Counted from the first letter of the stretch, positions 55,072 to 63,226 are shown. The stretch: DNA of 64,000 bases from Levilactobacillus wangkuiensis (GCF_016861605.1 NZ_BOLM01000013.1:1-64000), one strand, 5' to 3'. Notes: generated from the letters alone by a model not told the origin. Numbers and translations are program-made.

Positions 55072-55118
55072 AAAAAAGGATTGATCCAGCCATCAAAGCT
55101 GAGTCAATCCTTTTCGCT
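55072..55118 (-). terminator. Terminator of merR-type gene
   Basis: AAAAGGATTGA.CCAGC..GCTGAGTCAATCCTTTT. A near copy occurs at 57056-57103. Confidence 0.8.
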
Positions 55119-55149
55119 TAGATAAAATCTAACTGTCAAATTAGCGGTG

Positions 55150-55527
55150 CTATTGCGACAATTTGCCATGGTAGCCCTCAACGTGGGCTTCATAGTGTTC
55201 AGTTTTTTCCTTGATCAAATCATACGTGTGTTGAATCTCATGCAGCCGCTGGGCAATCGTCTCTAGTTGCTCGCCTAATAGGTCCTTACGTGCCTGCAAT
55301 GTGGTATCTCCTTGCTTGAATAACGTGAGGTACTCAATAAGGTATTCAATGCTGACGCCGGCTTCGCGCATGCATTTTGCAAACGTAATCCAGTCGAGAT
55401 CCTCGTCATCGTAGTCCCGGTAGCCGGCCTTATCGCGACTAACTGGGGGAATGGCGCCCTCCCGTTCCCAATAGCGGAGGGTGTCGGCTGAGATGTTGAA
55501 TTTAGCTGAAACTTCTTTGATTTTCAT
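55150..55527 (-). CDS. MerR-family transcriptional regulator
   Basis: 125 residues. N-terminal winged HTH IKEVSAKFNISADTLRYWEREGAIPPVSRDKAGYRDY, then CMREAGVSIEYLIEYLTLFKQG and a coiled-coil dimer helix (about 80-115). No Cys in a metal-binding loop, so it probably senses a small organic compound. It lies 12 bases after SDR 2 in the same operon, and its predicted binding dyad sits in that operon's promoter. SD GGAGC overlaps the SDR 2 end. Confidence 0.88.
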   Translation of the reverse strand: MKIKEVSAKFNISADTLRYWEREGAIPPVSRDKAGYRDYDDEDLDWITFAKCMREAGVSIEYLIEYLTLFKQGDTTLQARKDLLGEQLETIAQRLHEIQHTYDLIKEKTEHYEAHVEGYHGKLSQ

Positions 55528-55539
55528 AGTAGCTCCAGT

Positions 55540-56283
55540 TTACCATGGTTGATCGGTGGGGCCTACCGTGAATTCATTAACGTTGGTATCTTCAGGTTGA
55601 TCGATGGCAAAAGCAATCACGTTGGCGATACGGTCGGGGTCAATTTGGTAATCGTCGTAAAGTTGTTGCGCATTCTTTAGCGTGGCTTGATCAGTCGTTG
55701 TTTCGAGTAATTCTGTTTTGATAGCAGCGGGGTAAATGGTGGCAGTCCGAATATGACTATTTTCCTGAGCGGATTCCATTCGGAGAACTTCCATCAGGTC
55801 ACGGACGGCCCATTTAGTTGCGCCGTATACTGCACCACCGGGGTAGGCTTTGAGCCCAGCCACGGAAGACGTCGCAATGACGTGACCAGACTTTTGAGCT
55901 TTGAAAGTTGGGAGTACAGCAGCGATACCGTTAAGCACGCCTTTAATATTGACGTCAATCATACTGTTCCATTCGTCCGTCTTCAGTTCAGACAGGGGGG
56001 AGTTAGGCATCAGACCGGCATTAAGAAAGACGACATCTAACCGGCCGAAAGTCTCCTTGGCAAATTGAACGATTTGTTTGTTAGCTTCAGCGTCAGTCAC
56101 GTCAAGGGTTTGGTAAGCGGCAGTCCCGCCAGCAGCTTCAATTTCTTCGGTCAGAGCCTGAAGCTTGTCTTCGCGGCGGGCACCAAGCACCAATTTGGCC
56201 CCTTTACTTGCGAGTAGCTTTGCGGTTGCGGCACCAATGCCAGAGGAGGCACCAGTGATGAGAACAACTTTGTTTTTAATCAT
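55540..56283 (-). CDS. Short-chain dehydrogenase, SDR 2
   Basis: 247 residues from ATG at 56283 (GAAAGGATG); a longer frame to 56343 starts upstream of the promoter region and is rejected. KVVLITGASSGIGAATAKLL, GARREDKL, LNAGLMPNSPLS, ATSSVAG, YGATK. Paralogue of SDR 1. Operon with the MerR-family gene. NADP-dependent oxidoreductase, substrate unknown, perhaps a stress-inducing compound sensed by the regulator. Confidence 0.88.
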   Translation of the reverse strand: MIKNKVVLITGASSGIGAATAKLLASKGAKLVLGARREDKLQALTEEIEAAGGTAAYQTLDVTDAEANKQIVQFAKETFGRLDVVFLNAGLMPNSPLSELKTDEWNSMIDVNIKGVLNGIAAVLPTFKAQKSGHVIATSSVAGLKAYPGGAVYGATKWAVRDLMEVLRMESAQENSHIRTATIYPAAIKTELLETTTDQATLKNAQQLYDDYQIDPDRIANVIAFAIDQPEDTNVNEFTVGPTDQPW

Positions 56284-56317
56284 CAGACAAAACATCCTTT
56301 CAGAATTTGATGACTGA

Positions 56318-56348
56318 AGTATAAACCTTGGAGTCGACTTCAAGGCAA
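56318..56348 (-). promoter_or_regulatory. MerR-type promoter of SDR2-merR operon
   Basis: On the minus strand: -35 TTGCCT (56343-56348), 19 bp spacer and -10 TATACT (56318-56323). The spacer is filled by CCTTGaAGTcgACTccAAGG (56326-56345), a textbook MerR operator. Confidence 0.7.
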
Positions 56349-56410
56349 GTAGAAAATTTTTCTGACGATTAAATGATGGGAATCAGTTAAATCTCATGGT
56401 ATACTGAACG

Positions 56411-56533
56411 CAACAAAGGCGAAGGTGTTCGAGCACCCCCGCCAATGGCAGAGTCGTTATTCACGACCGACAGTTATAAACCGAACAAAAATCGTCCTAA
56501 ACCGTCGTAAGTTTAGAGGGCGATTTTTTATTT
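56411..56533 (+). ncRNA. Antisense RNA (antitoxin) of cassette 2
   Basis: Extended -10 TGGTATACT (56397-56405), then the same 120-base body as cassette 1 with GGCGAAGGTG..CACCCCCGCC and GTCGT/ACGAC hairpins, and terminator AAATCGTCCT..GGGCGATTTTTT, overlapping the toxin gene end. Function inferred. Confidence 0.6.
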
Positions 56534-56683
56534 GTCTGGATGTTTAAACTTGTGCCACGTCTTTTGTAACTTAACGATAGCCTTAACGAAGCTCGTCAAT
56601 CGATGCACCAACAAAGTACAGAGCGATATCAAAACAACGCCAAATGCGAGTAGGTCAAGTAACGTGACAGCTATCCAAGACAA
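56528..56683 (-). CDS. Type I toxin-like hydrophobic peptide 2
   Basis: 51 residues from TTG at 56683, again 6 bases after AAAGGAGG. It differs from peptide 1 at a few residues (DLLAFG, TSFVKAIVKLQ, WHKFKHPDK), with the membrane segment and basic tail conserved. Same neighbours: SDR paralogue, antisense RNA, large Family A repeat upstream. Confidence 0.7.
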   Translation of the reverse strand: MSWIAVTLLDLLAFGVVLISLCTLLVHRLTSFVKAIVKLQKTWHKFKHPDK

Positions 56684-56699
56684 GGCAACCTCCTTTCGT

Positions 56700-56955
56700 T
56701 TGGTATGGTGAAACTGTACTGGCCTTTCGTTCCCGGCGACGGATTCAAGTTGCCCTGCTGTGGGGCCGGATCCAGCCTGAGAGGCGGGCTTCCACCTCAA
56801 CTTTGAGCCTGAAAAGCGGTCTCAAAGGTTGTCCCGTGGGCTAAACTGAGAAAAACCACTCAGTTAAGCCCACCGACACAGCTGGTCAACTTGATCCGCC
56901 TCTGGTCACTAACATCGGCCAGACGTTTTCACCAGCCATATGGTGGGGTCACCCA
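56700..56955 (-). repeat. Family A structured repeat, copy A10 (large subtype)
   Basis: Minus orientation, near copy of A9: GTGACCAGAGGCGGATC, CAGCTGTGTCG, CTTAACTGAGTGG/..CTCAGTTTAG hairpin, GGGACAACCTTTGAGACCG, TCAGGCTGGA, CCCCACAGCAGGG. Terminal stem imperfect. Directly upstream of toxin 2. Confidence 0.75.
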
Positions 56956-57055
56956 GTCTGCCTATTGGTTGAGAGCGTTGTATTAAGCATTATGTGGTCT
57001 GCGATAACGGGTTTTGTATTCTCGCGTTTAACGTCTAAAACAATAATCATCTGCA

Positions 57056-57103
57056 CCAAAAAAGGATTGATTCAGTCATCAAAGCTGAGTCAATCCTTTT
57101 CGT
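57056..57103 (-). terminator. Terminator of the DUF2628-like gene
   Basis: AAAAGGATTGA..TCAATCCTTTT hairpin; a duplicate of the one at 55072. Confidence 0.75.
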
Positions 57104-57138
57104 TTAGGTAAAATTTAGTAACCGAATCCCTAAGCCAC

Positions 57139-57645
57139 TTACTCTTTGGGTTGGGACCAGTAATGGGTCCGCGTTAAGAGGTCGCGTGACCGCGCATCTG
57201 CTGGGCGGAAACCGCGGTTGAATAGGTGCTTGAAGTACATCAGGTTGTAAAGTGATCCCCACACCAGTCCGAAGAACAGGGTGAAGGAGGAGTTGATGAT
57301 CACGGCAAACTGGCTGGCAGTCGTGGTCATCGATAGGAGCATGAACGCGCCCAACTCAACTCCGACAATACAAAGGAAGTTGTACCAGTCCGCCCGAAAA
57401 ATACTAGGGAGGGGACTGAAGAAGAACATCGTCCACGAGAAACCAACCTTGGCGATCCGCATATTCCCCGTCTCAGGGTTAACGACGGTCGCATAGTTTG
57501 GGGGTAACGGCAGTCCTTGAGGGCCGTCACCATTTTGATTGTTTTGATCATCGTCATCGTCGTTAAAGCCCTTGAAAGGATCTTGCATGTCATTTGCCAA
57601 CTTTCTAAAAATTCGATAGGTATCATTGATTTGGTGTTTGTCCAA
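57139..57645 (-). CDS. DUF2628-like membrane protein
   Basis: 168 residues. The frame opens at a TTG (57645) with no clear SD, so the start is uncertain; an internal Met at residue 20 is possible. Asp/Asn-rich linker (FNDDDDDQNNQNGDG), a motif KVGFSWTMFFFSPLPSIFRADWY, and three membrane segments. The K-x-G-F-S-W motif suggests the DUF2628/HrgC-like family. Function unknown. Confidence 0.7.
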   Translation of the reverse strand: MDKHQINDTYRIFRKLANDMQDPFKGFNDDDDDQNNQNGDGPQGLPLPPNYATVVNPETGNMRIAKVGFSWTMFFFSPLPSIFRADWYNFLCIVGVELGAFMLLSMTTTASQFAVIINSSFTLFFGLVWGSLYNLMYFKHLFNRGFRPADARSRDLLTRTHYWSQPKE

Positions 57646-57747
57646 ACATCGGGGGGTACTAGTAATCCAATTAATCCGTTAAGCAGATAATAGATTGCAA
57701 ACTACAAGGTAGTCATTCACAAGTACGCACGTGGAAAATATTCCAGT

Positions 57748-58044
57748 GGGTCATCAACCAGCATGAACCGAGCAGGTAGTGAAAATATCACGACCCATGT
57801 GAGTGACCAGAGGCGGGTCAACCTGACCGGCTGTGTCGGTGGTCTTGGCTGAGGTTCTTGCTCAGCCTAGAGCACGGGACGACCTTGGAAACTCGCGATT
57901 TTCAGCGAGGTTTCAAGTCGAGGCCCCAGACCGCTCCTTAGGCTGGAGCCGTTCTCCACAGCAGGGCTGGTTGAACCCGACGCCGGGAACGGACTGGATA
58001 GCGACTTATTTTCGCTACCCGGTCAGGCGGCTAGTTCAGGACCC
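57748..58044 (+). repeat. Family A structured repeat, copy A11 (large subtype)
   Basis: Outer arms GGGTC/GACCC; GGTAGTGAAAAT stem; large-subtype interior: GTGACCAGAGGCGGGTC, GGCTGAGG..CTCAGCC hairpin, ACGACCTTGGAAACTCGCGA hairpin, CCAGACCGCTCCTTAGGCTGG, TCTCCACAGCAGGGC. Plus strand. It lies between two minus-strand genes. Confidence 0.8.
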
Positions 58045-58098
58045 GTAACCGATGTTTAACTAAAAGTCTAACACGAAAAGTGCATGCTACCTATTAAT

Positions 58099-59655
58099 CT
58101 ATTGACGGCGACTAAGTTTAACGACCGCTTCGCACCGGGCCGTTTGGGGCATCATGTCCACGGACTGGATGTAATCAACCTGGTAATCGCTGGTTAATTT
58201 GACCAGGTCCTTGGCCAAAGTCGAGGGGTTGCAGGAAATGTAAACGAACTTCTCGGGGCGCACGCCAAGGATGGTATCGATCAGCGCGTCGTCCAGACCA
58301 GTACGGGGTGGATCGACCACGATTGCGTCCGGCCGGAAGCCCGCCATCAGCCATTTTGGCAACAGCTCTTCGGCGGTCCCAACTTCGTAATGGGCGTTGG
58401 TAATGCCGTTAGCGGCCGCGTTGGCGTTGGCATCGTCGACGGCTTCGGGGATGACATCCATCCCGCGAACCTCTTCGGCCACGTCGGCTAAGGACAGGCC
58501 AATCGTTCCGATACCGGAGTAGGCGTCGACCACGGTCTCGCCCGGTTGGAGGTCCAGGGCCTTCTTGGCCTCACCGTAGAGGACTTCCATCTGGCTCGGG
58601 TTCAATTGTAGAAAGGCACGAGCGGACAGCTTGAAAGATAGGCCGTCTAATTTTTCAGTAATCGCGTCGTTGCCGGCCAAATGCTTGGTCTCGTCGCCCC
58701 AGACCAGAGAGGTCTTCCCGGGGTTGACGTTTTGCATGACGGAGGTCACTTGGGGCAGCTCCGCGGCGATGCGGTCCAGCAATTCGTGCTTGCGGGGCAG
58801 CTTCTGGGAATTGGTGATGATGGTCAGTTGGACGTCGTCGGTGTGCGCGGCGGCCCGAACGACCAGCGTTTTCACGATACCGGAGCCGGCTTCTTCATCG
58901 TAAATGGGCATGTCCAGGTCTTGAAGCATGGCCACGACGGCGCGCATGACGGTCATGGTGGCGGGCATTTGCACGGAGCAGGTCGCCAGATCGACTAAAT
59001 CATGGCTGCGTTCGGCGTACAGTCCGGCTTCGATTTTACCGTCGGCGTTGCGCCGAACCTGGAATTGGGCCTTGTTGCGGTAGCCGTAAGGGTCGGTCAT
59101 GCCGAGCGTTGGCCGGAGATCGTAGCTGTGGAAACCTTGGGGTTGGTAGCGTTCCAGGGATTGGGCCACGATGTCGCGTTTGAAGGCCAATTGTTCGGGA
59201 TAAGCTAAATGTTCTAGCTCGAAGCCACCGACTTCATCGGCGTAGCTGTCGCGGGGTTCAACCCGGTGGGGACTGGCGAGGCGAATCCGGTGGACTTTGC
59301 CGCGTAAGTAGCGGTTTGCCACGTTGGTGACCTCGACGACGGCCTCTTCACCGGTCAGGGCACCGGGCACGAAGACGGTCATCCGCTTGTAGTAGCCGAT
59401 TCCCTCGCCGTTGATTCCCATGCGCTTGATGGTCAGTGGAAAACGTTGGCCAACCTCCACCTCGACGCTGGGCGCTTCCCGTTCCTGACGCCGGCGGTCG
59501 TTGTAGCCGCGGTCGTGGTGGTTGTCCCCGCGTTGGTCGCGGTAACTGTGCCGGTCATTGCGGTTACGGTCGTTGCTGTGCCGGTCTTGCCGGTCGCTAT
59601 GGTCGTGGCGGTTATAATTGTTGCCACGGTGATTATTGGATTCAAAGTTTGGCAT
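58099..59655 (-). CDS. 23S rRNA (uracil-C5)-methyltransferase, RlmD/TrmA family
   Basis: 518 residues. Residues 1-58 form a low-complexity Asn/Asp/Arg/His-rich extension. A TRAM domain follows (VGQRFPLTIKRMGINGEGIGYYK..VPGALTGEEAVVEVT), then the SAM-dependent domain with GETVVDAYSGIGTIGLSLA, VVDPPRTGLD and catalytic Cys in YISCNPSTLAKDL. No N-terminal 4Fe-4S Cys set, so it is of the RlmCD type, likely methylating U747/U1939 equivalents in 23S rRNA. Confidence 0.9.
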   Translation of the reverse strand: MPNFESNNHRGNNYNRHDHSDRQDRHSNDRNRNDRHSYRDQRGDNHHDRGYNDRRRQEREAPSVEVEVGQRFPLTIKRMGINGEGIGYYKRMTVFVPGALTGEEAVVEVTNVANRYLRGKVHRIRLASPHRVEPRDSYADEVGGFELEHLAYPEQLAFKRDIVAQSLERYQPQGFHSYDLRPTLGMTDPYGYRNKAQFQVRRNADGKIEAGLYAERSHDLVDLATCSVQMPATMTVMRAVVAMLQDLDMPIYDEEAGSGIVKTLVVRAAAHTDDVQLTIITNSQKLPRKHELLDRIAAELPQVTSVMQNVNPGKTSLVWGDETKHLAGNDAITEKLDGLSFKLSARAFLQLNPSQMEVLYGEAKKALDLQPGETVVDAYSGIGTIGLSLADVAEEVRGMDVIPEAVDDANANAAANGITNAHYEVGTAEELLPKWLMAGFRPDAIVVDPPRTGLDDALIDTILGVRPEKFVYISCNPSTLAKDLVKLTSDYQVDYIQSVDMMPQTARCEAVVKLSRRQ

Positions 59656-59894
59656 ATTTTCTCCTATATAAAACTTCAGTCATAAAGTGTCAGACACTTA
59701 CCGATTAACACGGTCCTAAACATTATACCAAACTTTAGCAGTCGCCGGGCCGTGGCCGGTTCGGAAATTAGTGGTGGCGTGCACCCACTAAGTCCCTGGT
59801 GACGATTCGAAAAATTGTGGAGTCGTTTCCATAGTGAAAGGACCGGCGTTTGGGTACAATTAGTGAGAACATTTCAAATGAGGAGGGATGACTC

Positions 59895-60542
59895 GTGAGT
59901 TTGATTGAATTGCAACATGTGGGCTACCAGGTAGACGATACGCCCATCCTACAAGAGATTAACCTGACCATCGATGCCCAGGAGTGGGTGACGCTGTCGG
60001 GACCGTCCGGCGGGGGCAAGTCCACGCTGGTGCGGCTGATCGCGTCGTTGCTGAGTCCAACCAGTGGGACGCTACTGTTTGATGGCCAATCGGTGGAAAA
60101 CTACGACCCCATCGCGTACCGGCGGCGGGTCTCGTACAGCTTCCAACAACCGACCCTGTTTGGGCAAACGGTACGCGATAACCTGAGCTTTCCGTATCAA
60201 ATCCGCCAGTTACCGTTTGACGAGGAACGGGCCGTTAGGGGACTGGCATACGTGGGATTGAGCGCCAGTGACCTGGACAAGGGTGTTAACGACCTGTCCG
60301 GTGGGCAACGACAGCGGGTCGCTCTGTTACGCAACGTGATGATCTACCCGGAAGTCCTGATCTTAGACGAGGTGACGGCCGGGCTGGATGCCGAGAACAA
60401 GGCGTTTGTCTGGTCTTTGGTCGAACATTTTAACCAGGATGACAACCTGACCATCATCGCTATCACGCATGACCAAGCGGAAATCGACGCGGCCAAACGG
60501 CTGGTGACCATTGAGAACGGCCGCATCGTGGGAGGTGCCTAA
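59895..60542 (+). CDS. ABC transporter ATPase, FetA/YbbL-like
   Basis: 215 residues from GTG (AGGAGGG SD). Walker A GPSGGGKST, signature LSGGQRQR, Walker B VLILDE and the H-loop AITHD are intact. A single short ATPase domain followed at once by the permease matches the FetAB iron exporter arrangement (E. coli YbbL/YbbM). Role: energising the neighbouring permease. Iron export inferred from family. Confidence 0.9.
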   Translation: MSLIELQHVGYQVDDTPILQEINLTIDAQEWVTLSGPSGGGKSTLVRLIASLLSPTSGTLLFDGQSVENYDPIAYRRRVSYSFQQPTLFGQTVRDNLSFPYQIRQLPFDEERAVRGLAYVGLSASDLDKGVNDLSGGQRQRVALLRNVMIYPEVLILDEVTAGLDAENKAFVWSLVEHFNQDDNLTIIAITHDQAEIDAAKRLVTIENGRIVGGA

Positions 60543-61301
60543 ATGAATTTAGCAGTGAATAATCAATCCTTGATGTTGGCGTTGGGGCTGGTCGTGATTG
60601 CCCTGGCAATCGGCTGGAAGGAAAAACTCGGCATCGACCGCGACATGATCATCGGGGTCGTGCGCGCTGTGATTCAACTGTTTGTGGTCGGCTATTTGTT
60701 AAAATACGTCTTTCGCCTCAATAATATTTGGCTAACGGCAATTTTGATTTTGATTATTATTTTCAACGCGGGCTACAACGCCAAACAGCGGAGTAATGGG
60801 ATTCCCAACGCTCTACCGATTTCAATTGGGGCCATTCTGATCAGTACCGGCGTGACGCTGGGCGTGTTGATGCTGGCCGGCGCCATCAAGTTCATTCCGA
60901 GCCAGATGATTCCCATCTCGGGGATGATTGCCTCCAACTCGATGGTCGCGATTGGCCTGTGCTATCGCAACCTCAACGCCCAGTTCAGACAGGAGCGCCA
61001 GGCCGTGCTGGAAAAATTAGCATTGGGCGCGGACCTGAAGGATGCCTCCAGGGAAATCCTCCGCGACAGCATCAAGACCGGCATGCAGCCGACGATTGAT
61101 TCCGCCAAGACCGTGGGTATCGTGAGTTTGCCGGGGATGATGTCCGGTCTGATCTTCGCGGGCGTCGACCCGGTGCGGGCGATTAAATATCAAATCATGG
61201 TCACCTTCATGCTGATGTCGGCGACTAGTATTGGGTCGGTGCTGGCGTGCTACTGGGCCTACCGCGGCTTCTACAATGATCGTAAGCAGTTAACGGTTTA
61301 A
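60543..61301 (+). CDS. ABC permease, FetB/YbbM-like
   Basis: 252 residues; ATG follows the ATPase stop at the next base (TAAATG). Seven hydrophobic segments are visible. Family signs: IIGVVRAVIQLFVVGYLLKYVF, PISGMIASNSMVAIGLCYRNL and PGMMSGLIFAGVDPVRAIKYQIMVTFM. Predicted UPF0014 (YbbM) membrane subunit for metal export. The last five codons form an arm of Family A copy A12. Confidence 0.9.
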   Translation: MNLAVNNQSLMLALGLVVIALAIGWKEKLGIDRDMIIGVVRAVIQLFVVGYLLKYVFRLNNIWLTAILILIIIFNAGYNAKQRSNGIPNALPISIGAILISTGVTLGVLMLAGAIKFIPSQMIPISGMIASNSMVAIGLCYRNLNAQFRQERQAVLEKLALGADLKDASREILRDSIKTGMQPTIDSAKTVGIVSLPGMMSGLIFAGVDPVRAIKYQIMVTFMLMSATSIGSVLACYWAYRGFYNDRKQLTV

Positions 61302-61518
61302 GCTTGTCGTTGGTGGCGCCTTCCGGGTGCTGAAAAATAGGCCGGAACGCTGTGGGCAGGACGCCCGAAGCCTGAGGGGCGGTCTTCAGGCTCGCTTTGA
61401 GCCTCCAAGGGCGAGTCTCAAAGTCGCCATTTCCTGAGAAGAACACTCAGAAAATCCCCCGGCTGAGCCTATTTTTCAGCACCCTGCAGGCCTACATGGT
61501 GAGTGTCGTTAACTGCTT
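61284..61518 (-). repeat. Family A structured repeat, copy A12 (small subtype)
   Basis: Perfect outer arms AAGCAGTTAACG (61284-61295, inside the FetB coding end) and CGTTAACTGCTT (61507-61518), then a perfect 18 bp stem GGGTGCTGAAAAATAGGC with its complement. Minus orientation. Inner: CTGAGTG..CTCAGG hairpin, CTTTGAG/CTCAAAG-like hairpin, CTGAAGACCGCCCCTCAGGCTTC. Confidence 0.85.
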
Positions 61519-61939
61519 GCGGTTATGGCTTCATTGGGTTGTTGTGTGGTGGGTTTGATGTTGTGGTTGCGTTTTACTCAGGTAGGGAACAAACTAGTTT
61601 TTACCGACACAAGAAGAGATTGGGTTGTAGAAGGATTTTCTCCAGGGTAACTGCCACTTGAGCTTAATCATCAGGTGATTTGACCCGAAATTCGGAACGA
61701 TTTATCTAGATTTTCAGTCGATACTTTCCAATTAGTAGTTCGCTACATTATTTGGTCAAATCTATTTTCCCAATAATCCCATAAAAGATGTCAGATTAAT
61801 TGCAATCGCTTACTAAAACTGACTATTCTAAAGGCAAGCAACTTTGATGACGGACCATCTAATAACGATGGTCGTTAGAGCTAGTTCAAATAAGACTGAC
61901 ACACAATAGAAGAACGAAGAAAAAAGACAAACGAGGCGT
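61519..61939. other. Non-coding stretch, no gene seen
   Basis: No start-SD pair, no conserved repeat and no obvious hairpin. It contains a weak cre-like TTGCAATCGCTTACT near 61799. Nothing else stands out. Confidence 0.5.
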
Positions 61940-62169
61940 GGTTCTGGGGTTGGGCTTCGGAACCGGAGGCTGAATAGGTTCAGAGACCTGTGACAGTGGT
62001 GTTAGTCGGCGTTTTTTAGCCGGCTTACAGCACGGGCCGACCTTGGAAACTCGCGAACCTTAGCGAGGTTTCAAGGCGCCACTGAAGACCGCCTTTTGGC
62101 TTCAGTGGGTTGCCCCACAGGCGGGAGAACCTAATTCAGCCGCAGGTGGAGAAGCACAACCCCAGAACC
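61940..62169 (+). repeat. Family A structured repeat, copy A13
   Basis: Outer arms GGTTCTGGGGTTG/CAACCCCAGAACC, then a CTGAATAGGTT/AACCTAATTCAG stem. The middle (AGCACGGGCCGACCTTGGAAACTCGCGA) is nearly that of A11, and CACTGAAGACCGCCTTTTGGCTTCAGTG and GCCCCACAGGCGGG are the conserved end parts. A hybrid of small and large subtypes. Upstream of SDR 3. Confidence 0.8.
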
Positions 62170-62197
62170 CAGAACCAACCCAGAGGAGGGTTATTTT

Positions 62198-63028
62198 ATG
62201 AAAAAAGTGGCTTTAGTGACTGGTGCCTCATCCGGCATCGGCAATGCGATTGCCCGCAGCCTGCACCGTAACGGCGTGATTGTTTACGCGGGTGCGCGGC
62301 GGGTCAACCGAATGAATGATTTAGACGACTTGGGCATCACCACGTTGGCGTTAGACGTGACGGACCCCATCAGCGTGGAGAACGTGGTCGACCGTATCGT
62401 GAGCGAAACCGGGCGGGTCGATATTTTAGTGAACAACGCTGGTTATGGCCTGATGGGGGCGCTGGAAGACGTGCCCATGGACCAGGCCCGTGACCAATTT
62501 GACGTGAACTTATTTGGGGCGGCGCGGTTGATTCAATCCGTTCTGCCCATGATGCGCCAGCAACATAGCGGTCGGATCATTAATATCACTTCGGTGGACG
62601 GCAAGGTGGCGCAACCACTGGCCAGCTGGTACGTGGCGTCCAAATTTGCGCTCGAAGGCCTTTCCGACGCACTCCGGCTGGAACTGAAGCCGCTGGGCAT
62701 TGATACGGTGGTCATCGAACCCGGGGCCATCCAGTCCGAGTGGGCCGACATTGCGGCTAGCCATCTTCGTGAGACCTCGGCGCAGGGGCCATACCAGGAA
62801 ACGGCGGACCGGGCGGCAGCCATTTTAACCGCGGTCAAACGGTTCTCCAGCAAGCCACAGGTGATTGCCAGACTGGTCGACCGCGCGGCATTATCCCGGC
62901 GGCCGAAAACCCGGTACCATGCCGGATCTGGCAGTCAAATTTTGCTAGTCCGGCGGTTCTTGTCGGATAAGACCATCGACCGGCTGTGGCGGATCATTGG
63001 TGAAGCGGCACAACGAATTACCCACTAA
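62198..63028 (+). CDS. Short-chain dehydrogenase, SDR 3
   Basis: 276 residues, ATG with GGAGGG SD. ALVTGASSGIGNAIARSL cofactor motif, GARRVNRM, NNAGYGLMGA, Ser in ITSVDGKVA and YVASK (Tyr/Lys). Distinct from SDR 1 and 2: longer, with a C-terminal extension (RYHAGSGSQILLVRRFLSDKTIDRLW). Close to the retinol-dehydrogenase-like oxidoreductases of lactobacilli. Substrate unknown. Confidence 0.88.
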   Translation: MKKVALVTGASSGIGNAIARSLHRNGVIVYAGARRVNRMNDLDDLGITTLALDVTDPISVENVVDRIVSETGRVDILVNNAGYGLMGALEDVPMDQARDQFDVNLFGAARLIQSVLPMMRQQHSGRIINITSVDGKVAQPLASWYVASKFALEGLSDALRLELKPLGIDTVVIEPGAIQSEWADIAASHLRETSAQGPYQETADRAAAILTAVKRFSSKPQVIARLVDRAALSRRPKTRYHAGSGSQILLVRRFLSDKTIDRLWRIIGEAAQRITH

Positions 63029-63039
63029 TACGAGTGACG

Positions 63040-63226
63040 TTGCCCTGTTGTGGAAACCTGTTATACTTAACTTAACTAGAACACTAGGGGTGTCCACGAC
63101 TGGGCTGAGATGCGGGTGACCGCGATCCCTTGGAACCTGTCAAGTTCAGACTTGCGGAGGGAATGTGTCGTGGCACCCAGACGGGCCACCAGTTCACCTC
63201 GATGTGAGCCGGTGACCCGTTTTTAT
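63040..63226 (+). promoter_or_regulatory. TPP riboswitch with terminator and promoter
   Basis: Promoter -35 TTGCCC and -10 TATACT near 63040-63066. The aptamer carries GGGGTGTCCACG, CTGAGATGCGGG, ATCCCTTGGAACCTGTC and CTTGCGGAGGGAA, the thi-box elements (about 63086-63175). A downstream hairpin ACGGG.CACC/GGTG.CCCGTTTTT (63180-63225) is the expression-platform terminator. TPP binding should turn thiM off. Confidence 0.92.

Noticed and set aside
59433-59708. Ala/Val-rich frames opposite the RlmD N terminus
   Set aside because: Both result from reading the His/Asp/Arg-rich repeat in another frame; no start signals.
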